From Tritrichomonas foetus (taxonomy: Eukaryota; Parabasalia; Tritrichomonadida; Tritrichomonadidae), in assembly GCA_001839685.1 (NCBI GenBank), contig MLAK01000738.1:124001-188000 (forward strand): 64,000 bases of DNA, written 5' to 3'. Positions 19,253 through 30,806 of the stretch are shown in pieces; positions within the stretch are counted from its first letter, which is position 1; the number at the start of each line of letters is the position of its first letter. The position numbers and the translations under genes were made by a program. The notes under the pieces are model-generated. The model searched no databases. It was not told where the DNA came from and was given only the letters and a program-made list of their open reading frames with translations.

Positions 19253-22200
19253 TCAAGTAAAATGCTCAACTGTCACAGAAGCTCCTGATCTTGTTGTCCT
19301 CTTTTGGATGTGTTGAATCACAGGTTGACAAATTATATTAGTTGATCTGAACATGGTTTTCACTTTAGTCTCTAATGATGGCGATTCTCTTGCACATTGT
19401 CGTAAAAGGGAATTCAATTCCGTTTGAGCAAGATGAAGATCTGATTTTAATCTTTTATTTTCAATGCGAAGCCTTCCTAACTCTAACATAAAATCCTCAT
19501 TATTATCAATTTGTTTTAAAAATGAATTTCCAGATGATTTGGTATTACTTTCTACTCCTTCTCTTAAAACTACTATTTTATCCGCTAAAGCTTCTTTATG
19601 TCTTTCAAACTCAGTGAGAGTATCATCTAATGCTTTATTTTCTTCAACTACAACCTTCCGGGTAATGAATTCTTTATGGAGTTTGGTTATTTCTGTCACC
19701 CAATGTTCGGGTTCAACTTCAGTATAAATTGCATGAACTTTATTTTTGAATTGGTTTATTGTAGCTTCACATTTTTGAGATTGGTTTTCAGCTTTTAATA
19801 TTTCATTGTATAAATCATTAATTTCTTGTTCCATAACTTCATGTTCTGCTGTATCTTTTAAGTTCGACTGTTTTAGTTTTCTGAGAGATATTTCATTATC
19901 AATAATTTTTGATCTCAAACCTTCGATTTTGTGAGCTTTAGGTTCAACTTGAGATTTTAGTTCTGTCGAGCGATAATCCATTACTGCACGCCACTTTTGA
20001 AGTTCATCATTTCTTGTTTTTAATGAAATTAGATTGTTGGTTTGTCTGGCAACTCTATCCCCTCTTGATGCAAGTTCTGTTTTTAATTGGTTAATCTGAA
20101 TATGACACACTTGTTTCTGTTTTTCTAGGGATCTGTTTTCACTATTCAGTTTTCTTTTTGCTGTATCAAGATTAGCTGTTTGCTCTACATTCCCATCATG
20201 AATATCCTGAAGTCCTACAATTTCTGTTCTTATCCCTTCTATTTCATTATTTAACTTGGAAATTTGTTGCTCAAACTCTTCTTGAAATTGTTCCATTTCC
20301 ATTTTGTGCTCTTGTTCTAATACAACTTTTTCTTCACTTTGAAGCCTTTCAATTTGCTTATACTCTTTTTCTGCATTAACATTATCAACAGCTTGAACTT
20401 CTAAATTTTTTTGGGCGGATTCTCTTTTTTCTAAGAGTTTATCTTTAAAAGTTTCAGTCATTTGATGAAGTCTGTCTTCATAATCACATTGAACACTCAC
20501 TTTTTCTTTCATAAGTGTTGCAGCTGTTCTTGTTTGCTCGGTAAGTTTGGCTTCATACATTTCTTTAACATTCTTGATTTTGATAATATGTTGTGTATCG
20601 CTATCAGCAATTACCTCCCCAGCTTTCTTTTCCTGTTCTATTTTTTGGGTTATTATAGCATTGACTTGCTTTTTCAAAGCACTTAATGCCATTTGCCACT
20701 TATTTTTTTGTTGAACTACTTCACGACTTTGCTGTTCACTCAGTTTTGTTTTAGCACATTGAAACTGGGATCTATGTAGATTTAGCATTTCACGAAGTCT
20801 TAACATAGCATCTTGTTTCTCTTCAAAACTTTCTTTTTCAATTAGAAATGATTGTTCTTCTCTGCTAAGAGCTATTGATACAGGAGCCGCAACAACCATT
20901 TGATGTGGCTGAACAATATTAAAAACAAAAACTGAAGAGTCTTCAGATGCTGTAAATAGTGTTTGTCCATCAATAGATGCAACAATACAATGTACAGGCA
21001 TAGTGTGAACAGAGTTTTCTATCCCAATATGAAAAGGTGTGTCATCACCTGCTGGAAGAAGTGGATAAGGAATAACTTGGAGATCCCCTCTTTGATCTCC
21101 ACTAACTAGACTAAAATGTACAGGCAAAGCAATTGAAGTAATGGTAAGTTTTCGTTTCGGTAGCCTTTCAGTTTTCATTTCCAGATCATAAATTGTATTA
21201 TTAGACGTAACCACTAAAACATTACTAGAAGGTACTAATTTATTTGATTCTTCTTCATAAATTGATGATGGTGATAATAAGGCTGCAATACATTGTGAAG
21301 TAAGAGTAATCATACAGGTTCTTTCCCATGTTTTTGCTGACCATTTGAAAACATTCCCATCTAATCCAGATGATACAAAGTATGCATCATTTTGTGCCCA
21401 CTCAATAGACTTAACTGACAAGTTGTGCCCTCTTAAAGAGGTTACTGATTTTGCTGAATAAGTTGATATGACTTTTATTATCAAAGAACCAGCAGCAAGT
21501 AAATGACCACCATTCGAAAATTTTACACAGGTGCATGACAATGACTCCCATTTGGCTCGTAAAACTAGTGAATCAAATGTCAACGAATATAGAAGAAGTC
21601 TTTCTGAAGTTCCAACTGCTAAAAGGTCACCTGAAGGATGAAAAGAACAATTATTTACAGGTTCATTTAATTTAACGGACGCAATTACACATTTTTTTGC
21701 TAAATTCCAAACAAGAAGAGATTTATCAGAGCCACACGTAGCCAATAATGGTTTTCTTGGACATGTTGCTATTGCCACGATTGAACCAACATGATATCGA
21801 ATTGATAATGGTGAAAATAACCCAATGAATTGTTGAATTTCGGTTTTATCTACTAAATTCGATGGAATTTGTTCGCTTATTGTCGATTGTGATTTCAGAA
21901 ATTCATTAATTTCATTTTCTTGATCTTTATCAAGTAACATTTTTTCGTTTTCTTTAGCTTCATTTTGCTGCTTGAGAATTTTAAGGGAAACATTTATATC
22001 AAATAAGCCAACAAATGAATCATCATGAAATATTACTGCTAAATCTCCATCTGGTGATGGGGAAAATTCTGTGATTGATTTAGCATGAATATCAATTTCT
22101 CCAAGATAAGAAATAAAAGGTGGATCAAAATCTGCTTTTAAAAAATGAATCATTCCTTTTGAAATGATAAAAACCCAATTTCTAATAGTTTTTAAAAGTT

Positions 22201-22936
22201 CAATTTCCATATTCATGTAATTTTTTACTGACACAACTTCATCATTCATAATAACAACTAAATATTTTCCTGAAGTAACTAAAAGAAGCCCTGGTATGGC
22301 AGAAACAAAGCAAAAATGATTAAAAGTCTTAAAATCAGTAATTTCAATTGGTTTTTGGATTTTATCAATTGTATTAATTAGAATTGTTGATACAAAATTG
22401 GATCCAAATAGTAATAATCGATATGAATCTTGAGGATCGAAAGCTATTTCTTTTGTTGTAGGAGGAACAGGGAAAACAGCAGCGAGACTTACTTGTCTTC
22501 CCATTTTCCAAATAACAACTCTCGTTGATTCTGGTCCAACACCAAAAGCTGCAATCATACTTCCATCATATGAAAAACAAATTGATGAAAATTTTCTGAT
22601 ATCTGCATGCCTCAAATGAACATGCGCAACTTGTGTTTCAGTATCATAGATTGAAAGAACTCCAAAAGTTGGACGAAAAACTTCAGAAATAGCAATAAAT
22701 TGAAAATTGGTCGATACGGCTAAATCACACACTTTTATTACTTCAGCACAGTTTGATGTGAATCTTTCTGGAAAAAGAAATTGAGTTTGATTAGTTTCTA
22801 AATGATAATGTCTGATGTGAGCCCCGACAGGATAAAAAAATTGCCTTGATCCATTCCAATGAACAGTACCATTATCAAGGAAGTTAACACCAATTGCAGT
22901 AACAGGCTCAAGTCTCAATCCAGTATAACTTGTCAT
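19253..22936 (-). CDS. CFAP57: CFAP57-like WD40/coiled-coil flagellar protein, 1227 aa
   Basis: Residues 1 to about 680 are WD40-type blades (for example ATCGSDKSLLVWNLAKKCVI and LRGHNLSVKSIEW), enough for two propellers. From about 685 to 1190 the protein is one long coiled coil (QLKTELASRGDRVARQ and neighbours), with a short tail. Length, order and N-terminal style match CFAP57 (WDR65), an axonemal protein that helps place inner dynein arms in other flagellates. It would act in the flagella and undulating membrane. The neighbour at 23530 is divergent, 593 bp away. IFT74 lies 9 kb downstream. An alternative would be another WD40/coiled-coil axonemal protein such as CFAP43/44, but size and order favour CFAP57. 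Confidence 0.82.
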   Translation of the reverse strand: MTSYTGLRLEPVTAIGVNFLDNGTVHWNGSRQFFYPVGAHIRHYHLETNQTQFLFPERFTSNCAEVIKVCDLAVSTNFQFIAISEVFRPTFGVLSIYDTETQVAHVHLRHADIRKFSSICFSYDGSMIAAFGVGPESTRVVIWKMGRQVSLAAVFPVPPTTKEIAFDPQDSYRLLLFGSNFVSTILINTIDKIQKPIEITDFKTFNHFCFVSAIPGLLLVTSGKYLVVIMNDEVVSVKNYMNMEIELLKTIRNWVFIISKGMIHFLKADFDPPFISYLGEIDIHAKSITEFSPSPDGDLAVIFHDDSFVGLFDINVSLKILKQQNEAKENEKMLLDKDQENEINEFLKSQSTISEQIPSNLVDKTEIQQFIGLFSPLSIRYHVGSIVAIATCPRKPLLATCGSDKSLLVWNLAKKCVIASVKLNEPVNNCSFHPSGDLLAVGTSERLLLYSLTFDSLVLRAKWESLSCTCVKFSNGGHLLAAGSLIIKVISTYSAKSVTSLRGHNLSVKSIEWAQNDAYFVSSGLDGNVFKWSAKTWERTCMITLTSQCIAALLSPSSIYEEESNKLVPSSNVLVVTSNNTIYDLEMKTERLPKRKLTITSIALPVHFSLVSGDQRGDLQVIPYPLLPAGDDTPFHIGIENSVHTMPVHCIVASIDGQTLFTASEDSSVFVFNIVQPHQMVVAAPVSIALSREEQSFLIEKESFEEKQDAMLRLREMLNLHRSQFQCAKTKLSEQQSREVVQQKNKWQMALSALKKQVNAIITQKIEQEKKAGEVIADSDTQHIIKIKNVKEMYEAKLTEQTRTAATLMKEKVSVQCDYEDRLHQMTETFKDKLLEKRESAQKNLEVQAVDNVNAEKEYKQIERLQSEEKVVLEQEHKMEMEQFQEEFEQQISKLNNEIEGIRTEIVGLQDIHDGNVEQTANLDTAKRKLNSENRSLEKQKQVCHIQINQLKTELASRGDRVARQTNNLISLKTRNDELQKWRAVMDYRSTELKSQVEPKAHKIEGLRSKIIDNEISLRKLKQSNLKDTAEHEVMEQEINDLYNEILKAENQSQKCEATINQFKNKVHAIYTEVEPEHWVTEITKLHKEFITRKVVVEENKALDDTLTEFERHKEALADKIVVLREGVESNTKSSGNSFLKQIDNNEDFMLELGRLRIENKRLKSDLHLAQTELNSLLRQCARESPSLETKVKTMFRSTNIICQPVIQHIQKRTTRSGASVTVEHFT

Positions 22937-23529
22937 TCTTTGATGTGATGAAAAACGAATATAGTTTCAATGTTTATTTGTTTTAAATCATTGAAAAAGT
23001 CGAATTATTGAGAGTAATACATCGAATTTGATGCATCACTTTTTTTTTTTTTTGCGATATTTCCAGTGAAACCACATATTCCCTATGACCATATTATACA
23101 TTGCACTTTCTATGTGGATTTTGACTGTTAGTAATAAAGTTATGAAGAAATGTTTTTCAAGAAAAAAATCAAACAAATATCATGATGGAAAAATTATTAA
23201 TTCATTCATGATTAGGATTGAATCATTCAACTTGAAAAACTGTTCATATAATTTAATATTTTTGATAATCTAAAAGTATCACCGAAGTGATTTAATTATT
23301 ACGATTCAACTTATCAATATTTACTCTTCTTTCTTTCATTAATGAGATCTGTACAAGAATTAAAGATCAGATTAGATAATTGTTAATTGTATTTTTGACG
23401 CTTAGAACTATCACCTGTGCATTTTTCTCAATTTTGAATTGTATTTGAGAGTTTATTCAATTTTTATATAGTTTATCTTTTTCGACACATAATTTTCTCT
23501 CAAAAATTTCAATATTTTTATTCATCATC
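22937..23529. other. Divergent promoter region
   Basis: 593 bp between two divergent starts. On the minus strand a TCATCACATCA stretch precedes the CFAP57 ATG; on the plus strand TTCATCATC immediately precedes the ATG of the ubiquitin hydrolase. Both are weak initiator-like matches. Nothing else is recognised. Confidence 0.35.
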
Positions 23530-26500
23530 ATGATGAGCAAACCTGAGAGTTTTCAAGAATGGGAAACTCAGTTTCTTATTACTGCACAATCAAGTTCGGT
23601 TAATGAAGAGTTGCTTTTTACTTTCAAAACATATATCCAAAATATAGAAAAAACAAATCTTTTGCCAGAGCCTTTTCAAACGCTGACATATGATTTTCTT
23701 AATGGCTATTCTCCACAAATAATAGACTGTATTCTTGAATACCGAACTTTGCCAGGCAATGTTGAAAAATTTTATCAAAAAATATTATTTTATTATGCTC
23801 AACTGCTTGGCTATTTGGTTGCAACAGACAATGAATTATTTATTATTGCTGCTAAAAAAATCATTGAAAATAAAAGATCAAATTTTTATTTAATTTCTCC
23901 ATCTGCATCTTTTGGAAAGGATCCAGAATATTATGACAGAAATTGTAAAGTATTTGCTACAGATAATACACTTGAATTAATTACAACTTATTTTCAAAAA
24001 CCAACGTCACGATCATTATCAAAACTCGACCAATTGATTCGTATTATTTTTCTTACATTTAATTACTTTAATAACGAAAAATTAAATGATTTCATTAAAG
24101 TAGCAGTCAATAAAATATCAGTTATTATTTCACCTCTCAATCCAAGGGAATTGAATGAAACTGAAATCGATAATATTTTAGCGACACTAGCTAATATGAC
24201 ATATTCATCATCAGTTAAGAATATAGTATGGAAAACTCATATTATTTTTTCAATGCAAATTATTAAAAGTGATTTATTAGCAAAGCAGTTTTCATCTTTA
24301 AGCACAATTTGCAGAATCTGCCAAAATTCACCTGGAACAATTACACCAATTCTCAATGAACAAAAATTAATCGATTATCTTTTGAATGGTGATATTCATG
24401 TCGAACTTGTCAATGATTTTTCTGAAATTTTCGGAATGATGTATTGCAATGGATTTGCTAATAATTCTCAATTACAGCTTTTATGGCAGAAAACAGTCAC
24501 CCAGTCACAAACTACAATTGGAACTTTTTTGAAATCTATGGATAAAATTATAGAAAGAATTCCAAAAGATGTCTTCTTTAAAATTGTTATTGAAACTAAT
24601 CAATATCCTGATTCTATTTTACCATTTTTACAAAAACATTCATTTCAATGTCCAGTTTTTTATAAATTGCGTATTTTTCAAACACTTCATGACCTTTATT
24701 TCAGTGATCAAGTTTTAAGTGGTGAAAGTCATCAATTATTAATAGAAACATCAGAATTATTTATTGATGAAAATGATGTAACTTTTTGTAGCACCCTTCA
24801 AGATGAATGCCTTGATTTTATTAAAGTTAATAAGCATGTTCAATATTCTTTAAGAATATTACAAAAAACTTTAAAGGATGCTTCACCTGAACGAGCAAAA
24901 AATGCATTTAATATTATTATAAATCAAATTGGAAAAAATTCGATCGATTATTTAGAATTACTCGTTAAAGTTCTAAGAAAATTCAACAGTCCCATTTCAA
25001 TTGAAGATTTCTCGAGAATCCAAAAAGCTGTAAATTTGATGATTCCTGAACATTCAAATAATGTTTGCGATTTTTATCGAGGTTTACTTGATACTTGCTG
25101 TTCGAAGAATATAATGAATAATGAAATGATCTTATCAATTTTCCAAAATTTGTGTACATTGCCTTACAATAAAGATACATTTGAAATTATTAAAGAGTCT
25201 TATCAAAGATTAAATGACAATTCTAATACGAAAACTGGAATTGAACTCATTTGGAGATTTTTATTCAAAACTAACCAAAAAGACGTTTCAATGTTTTTGA
25301 TGAAGCTTTTTACAGAATCAACAACACTTGATAAATCTAAAGAATTTATTACAAACTGCTCTGAAAATTTACATTGTATTGGTTCATTAACTGCAATTTT
25401 ATATTTAATTCATTTCATGGAAGATGGCGCTGATATGAGATCACCAGCAAATCGTTTATTATTTACTGATGATTACTTTACGATCAATTTGGCAGGAGCT
25501 CATCGATGCCAAATCAAAGTGCCAAAAGATATATGTTTTGAAGGATTAAGACGAACAATTGCTTCTATTTTGAATATCACTATAAATCAATTATGCATGG
25601 TATCTAATTCTATGATCATAAATCACAATTCTTTTAAACTCCACGATAATATGACAATTTCAGCACAAATTAAGCCAATACCCCCAATTAATGAAATCAG
25701 ATATATTTTGCCTTCACAAGTTTTACTTGAATCGAAATTTTATTCACCGATTTTTGATATTATGTTAGAAAATGATCCTGAACTGAGTTCAATTGCATTA
25801 GACATTTTAAATTTAATTCCTACACTTCCAAATTTGACATCTGAAATTAATAATGAAACTGATTGGGAAGATTTTTTGTGTATTAGTTATCCATATTTAC
25901 TTATATATCGTATGGATATGCTTAGCAACATGGCTAAACGTGATCCTTCCTCAATTGAATGCTTTTTCATATCAGGTGGAATGATTTCTCTTCTCAATAT
26001 TATTTTTAATGTTGCTTCATCAATTTTTCCCGATGAAAAATGTATTATTCACTTGCTTAAAGTCACTAAATATCTAATAAATCTTCAGGCCTTTATTAAT
26101 TATAAAGAACAAATTATTATGGAGATGAAAGATGGTATTGATTCACTCTTAACATGGATTATTGAGATTGCAAATACGAATAAAGATGAACTTTTATTTA
26201 ATCTTCTTTGCTTAATGACTGAATTTCAACAAAATGTTGTTGATTTGGAACAGTTTCCTACACTTGTTAAGCTCACAATTTTCCATAAACAAGAGAAAAT
26301 TAGATCCACTATTTGTTCAGTTGTTGATAGCATGAAACAAAAAGAGGATATCATCATTAATTTACTTCACCTTGCCAAAACTTCAAGATGTGATAACTAT
26401 TTTATCCTTTTAACCCCAATTGCTGAAACCACAAAATATCCAGAAGCATTATGGGATTCAATTGTTTCAGAATTATATGAAAACTTTACAACACCAAAAT

Positions 26501-29500
26501 CTGGAACAGTCTTAGATATTCTTCGATTTATTCAACCACCAATTAATTATGCACATGGCTTATTCAAAGCACTTAACACGCTTCTTCAAAGGCGACAAAG
26601 TTTGGATAATGCAAACTCAACTTCAACTTCAACCACCCAAGATGTTCATCATCCTAATCCATCAAATGATTCATTAATAGAATTTGATATCAAAAATGTG
26701 AGTGAGCTTTTCAAATTTTTAACTGATGAAATAATATTTAATCCTTATAAATATTATCGACCAAATAGTGATGTTTTTTCAGTTTATCTAGGGCTTTTAA
26801 GAATTGATGAAAAATTGAATGAAATTCTTGCACCAACAATTAATACAGTTGAAACATTTAAACTATCGAAAAAAGCCGAAACAAATATATCTGCAACTGC
26901 AAGAAATCGTGGCATAAAGAATTTAGGAGCAACTTGTTATATCAATTCTACTATTCAACAATTATATAATATTAAAGAATTTCGTAATCTTGTATTAAAT
27001 GCAGATTTTGATACTTGCGACTGGAGTTTCGAGTTCCAATATGTTTTTGCTAAATTACTTCTTTATCCATCAAGTTTTATTGATATTAGTAATTTTATCA
27101 AATGCTGGAGAGATTACGATAATGTGATCATTAATCCACATGTTCAACAAGATTCAGTTGAATTTTTGCAACTTTTATTAGACAGAATGAATCAAAAAAT
27201 CCCTGGAATTGCTTCTATTTTTACTGGCGAAATTGAACACCGAACTTTAGGTGTCACAGTTAACTATAAGCGCACAAATATTGAAACATTTATTATATTT
27301 CCGTTAGAAGTCAAAAATCATAAATGCATCGAGGATTCCCTAAAAACTTTCCTTCAACCTGACCATTTTGAGTGCAAAGATGAAGCTTTAGGCAAGTTTG
27401 ATGCATTACGCTACCATAAAATTACAAAAGCACCAAAAATATTAATTATTCAATTAAAACGATTTGAATATAATCTTCTCACAAAAGAACGAGACAAGTT
27501 AAACAATTTTTATAAATTCAATCATTCCATTGATTTTTCACCTGTCACAGGATCACATGAAAGTGTTTTTTATGACCTTTGTGGTGTTGTACAACACACT
27601 GGTTCAGCATTAAGTGGGCATTATTTTAGTGATGTTCATCGAGATAACGGGAAATGGTTATGTTTGAATGATGTTACTGTTCGGAAAATTAATGGTGATA
27701 GCTTACCTTTAGATGCGGCAGGTGGCACAGAAGAAATTACTGTTTATGATGATAAAACTAAAAGTTCTAAACAAGTCACTATTGACAAAAGCACCAATGC
27801 TTATTTACTCTTTTACAGAATCCGAGAAGACAATGAACAAATTAATTACGAACAAACGATTAATAAAGCTGATAAACAAGATAATAAGAAAGAAAATAAA
27901 GCTGATAAACCAGATAGTAGTTCAGTAGATTGCCCCGAAATTAATGAAAAACTGCTTACAAGACTTTTACCAGAAATTAAGGATTCTATTTTGAAGGCCA
28001 TCTGTTCTTCACCACAATTTTCTCAACTTGTGATGAAAACGTGTGAAAATGAGCAAAATTCTGAATTTTTATATAAATATACATTAAATTGTTTACGAAC
28101 AACAATAGATAAACAATCAACTGAACAATTAATTGGACGATGTAAGGCATTCTGCGAAAATAATCAGAAATTTTCGGAATTCATTCTTCAACAAGAAAAT
28201 GATTTCACAGAGTTTATAATACTTTCAAATAATGCAATGATTAGAAAATTATATCTTTCAATTATTGAAGCCGCTTTAAATAATTGTTTAGAGAATACTT
28301 ATATTGAATTTTATGAAAACATTTTTGATCGATTGGTCTCACAATCAGAAATGCTATTTGATATGAATTATTGCCTCCCTGAAATATTTAAATTATTGAA
28401 CCTTCTTTCACAAAAGTATTTAGATAAAAGCATTTTATTATCGACAATACTTGGATTTACGCTTGATTCTATCCAAATTTATGATTCTTCACATAAAACA
28501 AACAGTATTTTCACTAAAGTGGATTTATCTGAGGCTTTCAACTTAATTATTAAATTATCAAAAGAGTCAGAAAACAGTGAAACTGTTAAATTTGACATTG
28601 CAACACAAATATTCACTAGTAATTCTTTTATAGCTCTAGCATCCTCATCATTACATAGCTCATCCCTTGTTAATCTTTTGCTTTATTTGTTAAATTCTAA
28701 TGCTGATGCAAAGAAATTATTCATTAATTATTTAGATAAGAATCAAAATGGTTTATCAATTTCACTTTTAGCTATATTATTTAACCTTTCATTAACACTT
28801 GTCGAACAACAACTAATTAATCGATTTTTCGATATTATTTCTAAAAAACCTCCATCTGGAATTTCTTTATTTTTTGAGATGCTTGAACCAATTTGTCACA
28901 GTAATAAACATTTAATTTCAATAAATTCAAGCGAATGGATTAATAAATTCCTATTATCAACTAATATTGGCAAAAGAACAGCAATCTCAAGTTTTGTTTA
29001 TAAACTATTCACTGATGTTACATCTAATTCTGATTTTGAAAATGGTGATGTTGCAATTATTTATCAAAATCTTCTTGATACAATTCCTAATCTGAAGAAA
29101 GTCCTTGTTGATATTAAAAACTTATTACCAAATTCACCATTGGATGCTTTTCCGACACAAGAATATTTCGAAATGCTTGTTTGGGCAATTAATACCACTC
29201 GAATTATTGATTCAGGCAACATCAAAGTATTTTCATCTCTTCTTAAAGAAATCGGTGAAATTATTCCACCTAAATATAATCTCCCACAATACCATTGCAT
29301 CCAATTTTTGGCAAAAGTTTATGGAAAAGGACTTTTTGAGAAACTTCAACCAAATGTTATTATTCACTCATTAAATTCCAATCCAATTCAAGGAATTAAT
29401 GAAGTTATTGTTCCACTTTTACCACTAAATTGCATTGACTATTTGAAAAGCATATTGTTCAAACGTTTGATTTATTCTAATTTTGGCGCAAATCTTGATG

Positions 29501-30573
29501 CATCAAAATTTATTGAAGAAAATATTAACAATGAAAATGCTTCATTAATCGCAAGTGAATTATGGTGTGAAAAAATGTTTAAGAAAAATTGCGCAGATAA
29601 AAATATTTCTTATTTAAGAACATCTTGGAAAATTCTAGCACAATTTCCAAATGTATGCGATATTTTCTATAATAATGAATGTTATCTCAATGTCTTTAAT
29701 TATATTCATCAGAAGAATCCAGTTCAAAGAGGATTCGCTAAATTATTAGGTGAATTTAATTTTGCTTATTATTCTATCTACCATGACAAAAAATCTTTCT
29801 TTTCTTTAAAAACACAAATCTTGTATAATAAATATAAAGAGTCTGGTTTTCGTTGGTCTTCAATTTATGAAAGAATTATTAAAAATGATTTTATGATTGC
29901 ACCTGGAAATGGTGGATGGTGCCACTTTTTACGTTCAATGATTGTTTTAAAGAAGAATCCACCTAAAAAACTATTAAAGTTGATTTATACTTCACAAAAA
30001 CCATTAATTAGCTCTGTAATGCCAACTAGACCAATTGCTAAATTAATTTGTGATCTTTGTGTTGGCTTTCCAGATTCTGGTGAAGCCATAAATTGTTTAA
30101 TAAAAGAATTCAATGCAATTAATAGCACATTTGGTGTTGTTGAAATCTTTTGTGAAGCTTTTGCTAAAATGAAAAGGAAAAACTTTTGGGTGGATCTAAA
30201 AGCACCTCTTAAAAACATGTTTCTTTTGTCAGATGACATTCAAATAGCTGGGGAAACCGTTTTAAGAATGTCTGAACAATTATATGATAAAGAAACATTG
30301 AAAGAATTCCGAAGTAAAGTTTTAGCTTTAATGGCCAATGAAATTCGAATAGGAAGTAGGATAAATAATTCACCAAATACTATGAAAAAAGTAGCAAAAC
30401 ATCTCAAAATTGGTTATGAATTTGTCAAAAACATTACTTCATCAATTGGTGATAAACTTCCAAATCTTGACGTGACTGAAAATGAATTAAAGCAACTTGG
30501 TAGTGCATTTTCTTCATGTGGCCTTGACAGAGCTACAGAAAAATTTATTTCATTTGTAACTTTATCAAAATAA
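23530..30573 (+). CDS. Very large ubiquitin-specific protease, 2347 aa
   Basis: A USP catalytic domain lies at about residues 1129-1427. The Cys box is GIKNLGATCYINSTIQQLY with nucleophile Cys1136. The His box is GSALSGHYFSDV with His1364, followed by KWLCLNDVTV, which supplies the third catalytic position. The flanks are enormous helical, HEAT-like arms of about 1,100 and 900 residues. This plan (long helical arm, central USP, long helical arm) matches USP9X/USP34/Faf-type enzymes, which remove ubiquitin from trafficking and signalling substrates. A Lys/Asp-rich insert follows the domain (about 1430-1470). No frameshift occurs over 7 kb. Substrates are unknown. Confidence 0.92.
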   Translation: MMSKPESFQEWETQFLITAQSSSVNEELLFTFKTYIQNIEKTNLLPEPFQTLTYDFLNGYSPQIIDCILEYRTLPGNVEKFYQKILFYYAQLLGYLVATDNELFIIAAKKIIENKRSNFYLISPSASFGKDPEYYDRNCKVFATDNTLELITTYFQKPTSRSLSKLDQLIRIIFLTFNYFNNEKLNDFIKVAVNKISVIISPLNPRELNETEIDNILATLANMTYSSSVKNIVWKTHIIFSMQIIKSDLLAKQFSSLSTICRICQNSPGTITPILNEQKLIDYLLNGDIHVELVNDFSEIFGMMYCNGFANNSQLQLLWQKTVTQSQTTIGTFLKSMDKIIERIPKDVFFKIVIETNQYPDSILPFLQKHSFQCPVFYKLRIFQTLHDLYFSDQVLSGESHQLLIETSELFIDENDVTFCSTLQDECLDFIKVNKHVQYSLRILQKTLKDASPERAKNAFNIIINQIGKNSIDYLELLVKVLRKFNSPISIEDFSRIQKAVNLMIPEHSNNVCDFYRGLLDTCCSKNIMNNEMILSIFQNLCTLPYNKDTFEIIKESYQRLNDNSNTKTGIELIWRFLFKTNQKDVSMFLMKLFTESTTLDKSKEFITNCSENLHCIGSLTAILYLIHFMEDGADMRSPANRLLFTDDYFTINLAGAHRCQIKVPKDICFEGLRRTIASILNITINQLCMVSNSMIINHNSFKLHDNMTISAQIKPIPPINEIRYILPSQVLLESKFYSPIFDIMLENDPELSSIALDILNLIPTLPNLTSEINNETDWEDFLCISYPYLLIYRMDMLSNMAKRDPSSIECFFISGGMISLLNIIFNVASSIFPDEKCIIHLLKVTKYLINLQAFINYKEQIIMEMKDGIDSLLTWIIEIANTNKDELLFNLLCLMTEFQQNVVDLEQFPTLVKLTIFHKQEKIRSTICSVVDSMKQKEDIIINLLHLAKTSRCDNYFILLTPIAETTKYPEALWDSIVSELYENFTTPKSGTVLDILRFIQPPINYAHGLFKALNTLLQRRQSLDNANSTSTSTTQDVHHPNPSNDSLIEFDIKNVSELFKFLTDEIIFNPYKYYRPNSDVFSVYLGLLRIDEKLNEILAPTINTVETFKLSKKAETNISATARNRGIKNLGATCYINSTIQQLYNIKEFRNLVLNADFDTCDWSFEFQYVFAKLLLYPSSFIDISNFIKCWRDYDNVIINPHVQQDSVEFLQLLLDRMNQKIPGIASIFTGEIEHRTLGVTVNYKRTNIETFIIFPLEVKNHKCIEDSLKTFLQPDHFECKDEALGKFDALRYHKITKAPKILIIQLKRFEYNLLTKERDKLNNFYKFNHSIDFSPVTGSHESVFYDLCGVVQHTGSALSGHYFSDVHRDNGKWLCLNDVTVRKINGDSLPLDAAGGTEEITVYDDKTKSSKQVTIDKSTNAYLLFYRIREDNEQINYEQTINKADKQDNKKENKADKPDSSSVDCPEINEKLLTRLLPEIKDSILKAICSSPQFSQLVMKTCENEQNSEFLYKYTLNCLRTTIDKQSTEQLIGRCKAFCENNQKFSEFILQQENDFTEFIILSNNAMIRKLYLSIIEAALNNCLENTYIEFYENIFDRLVSQSEMLFDMNYCLPEIFKLLNLLSQKYLDKSILLSTILGFTLDSIQIYDSSHKTNSIFTKVDLSEAFNLIIKLSKESENSETVKFDIATQIFTSNSFIALASSSLHSSSLVNLLLYLLNSNADAKKLFINYLDKNQNGLSISLLAILFNLSLTLVEQQLINRFFDIISKKPPSGISLFFEMLEPICHSNKHLISINSSEWINKFLLSTNIGKRTAISSFVYKLFTDVTSNSDFENGDVAIIYQNLLDTIPNLKKVLVDIKNLLPNSPLDAFPTQEYFEMLVWAINTTRIIDSGNIKVFSSLLKEIGEIIPPKYNLPQYHCIQFLAKVYGKGLFEKLQPNVIIHSLNSNPIQGINEVIVPLLPLNCIDYLKSILFKRLIYSNFGANLDASKFIEENINNENASLIASELWCEKMFKKNCADKNISYLRTSWKILAQFPNVCDIFYNNECYLNVFNYIHQKNPVQRGFAKLLGEFNFAYYSIYHDKKSFFSLKTQILYNKYKESGFRWSSIYERIIKNDFMIAPGNGGWCHFLRSMIVLKKNPPKKLLKLIYTSQKPLISSVMPTRPIAKLICDLCVGFPDSGEAINCLIKEFNAINSTFGVVEIFCEAFAKMKRKNFWVDLKAPLKNMFLLSDDIQIAGETVLRMSEQLYDKETLKEFRSKVLALMANEIRIGSRINNSPNTMKKVAKHLKIGYEFVKNITSSIGDKLPNLDVTENELKQLGSAFSSCGLDRATEKFISFVTLSK

Positions 30574-30620
30574 TGTTTTAATTAATAAAATATCATGCGA
30601 TGTAATAATATATATATGAA

Positions 30621-30716
30621 TTTCTCTCTTGTTTAATTTCTTTCTTGTTTAATTTCTTTCTTGTTTAATTTCTCTCTTGTTTAATTTCTTTCTTGTTTAA
30701 TTTCTCTCTTGTTTAT
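30621..30716 (+). repeat. 16-bp pyrimidine-rich minisatellite, six copies
   Basis: Six exact-length tandem copies of TTTCTYTCTTGTTTAA; only the fourth-from-start pyrimidines alternate (TTTCTCTC and TTTCTTTC). The array begins 48 bp after the stop codon of the ubiquitin hydrolase and shares the core TTGTTTAATTTC with the array at 13 kb. Confidence 0.92.
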
Positions 30717-30806
30717 TTATTCTAACGTTTGATTTTTTTTTTTTGATATATATAACATAGTAAAAACGATATAAAGTTTACGAAATAAAAACATTTTACA
30801 ATCAAT

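Noticed and set aside
23085..23273. 62-aa plus-strand frame
   Set aside because: Basic AT-rich translation with no start context and no domain, within a divergent promoter region.
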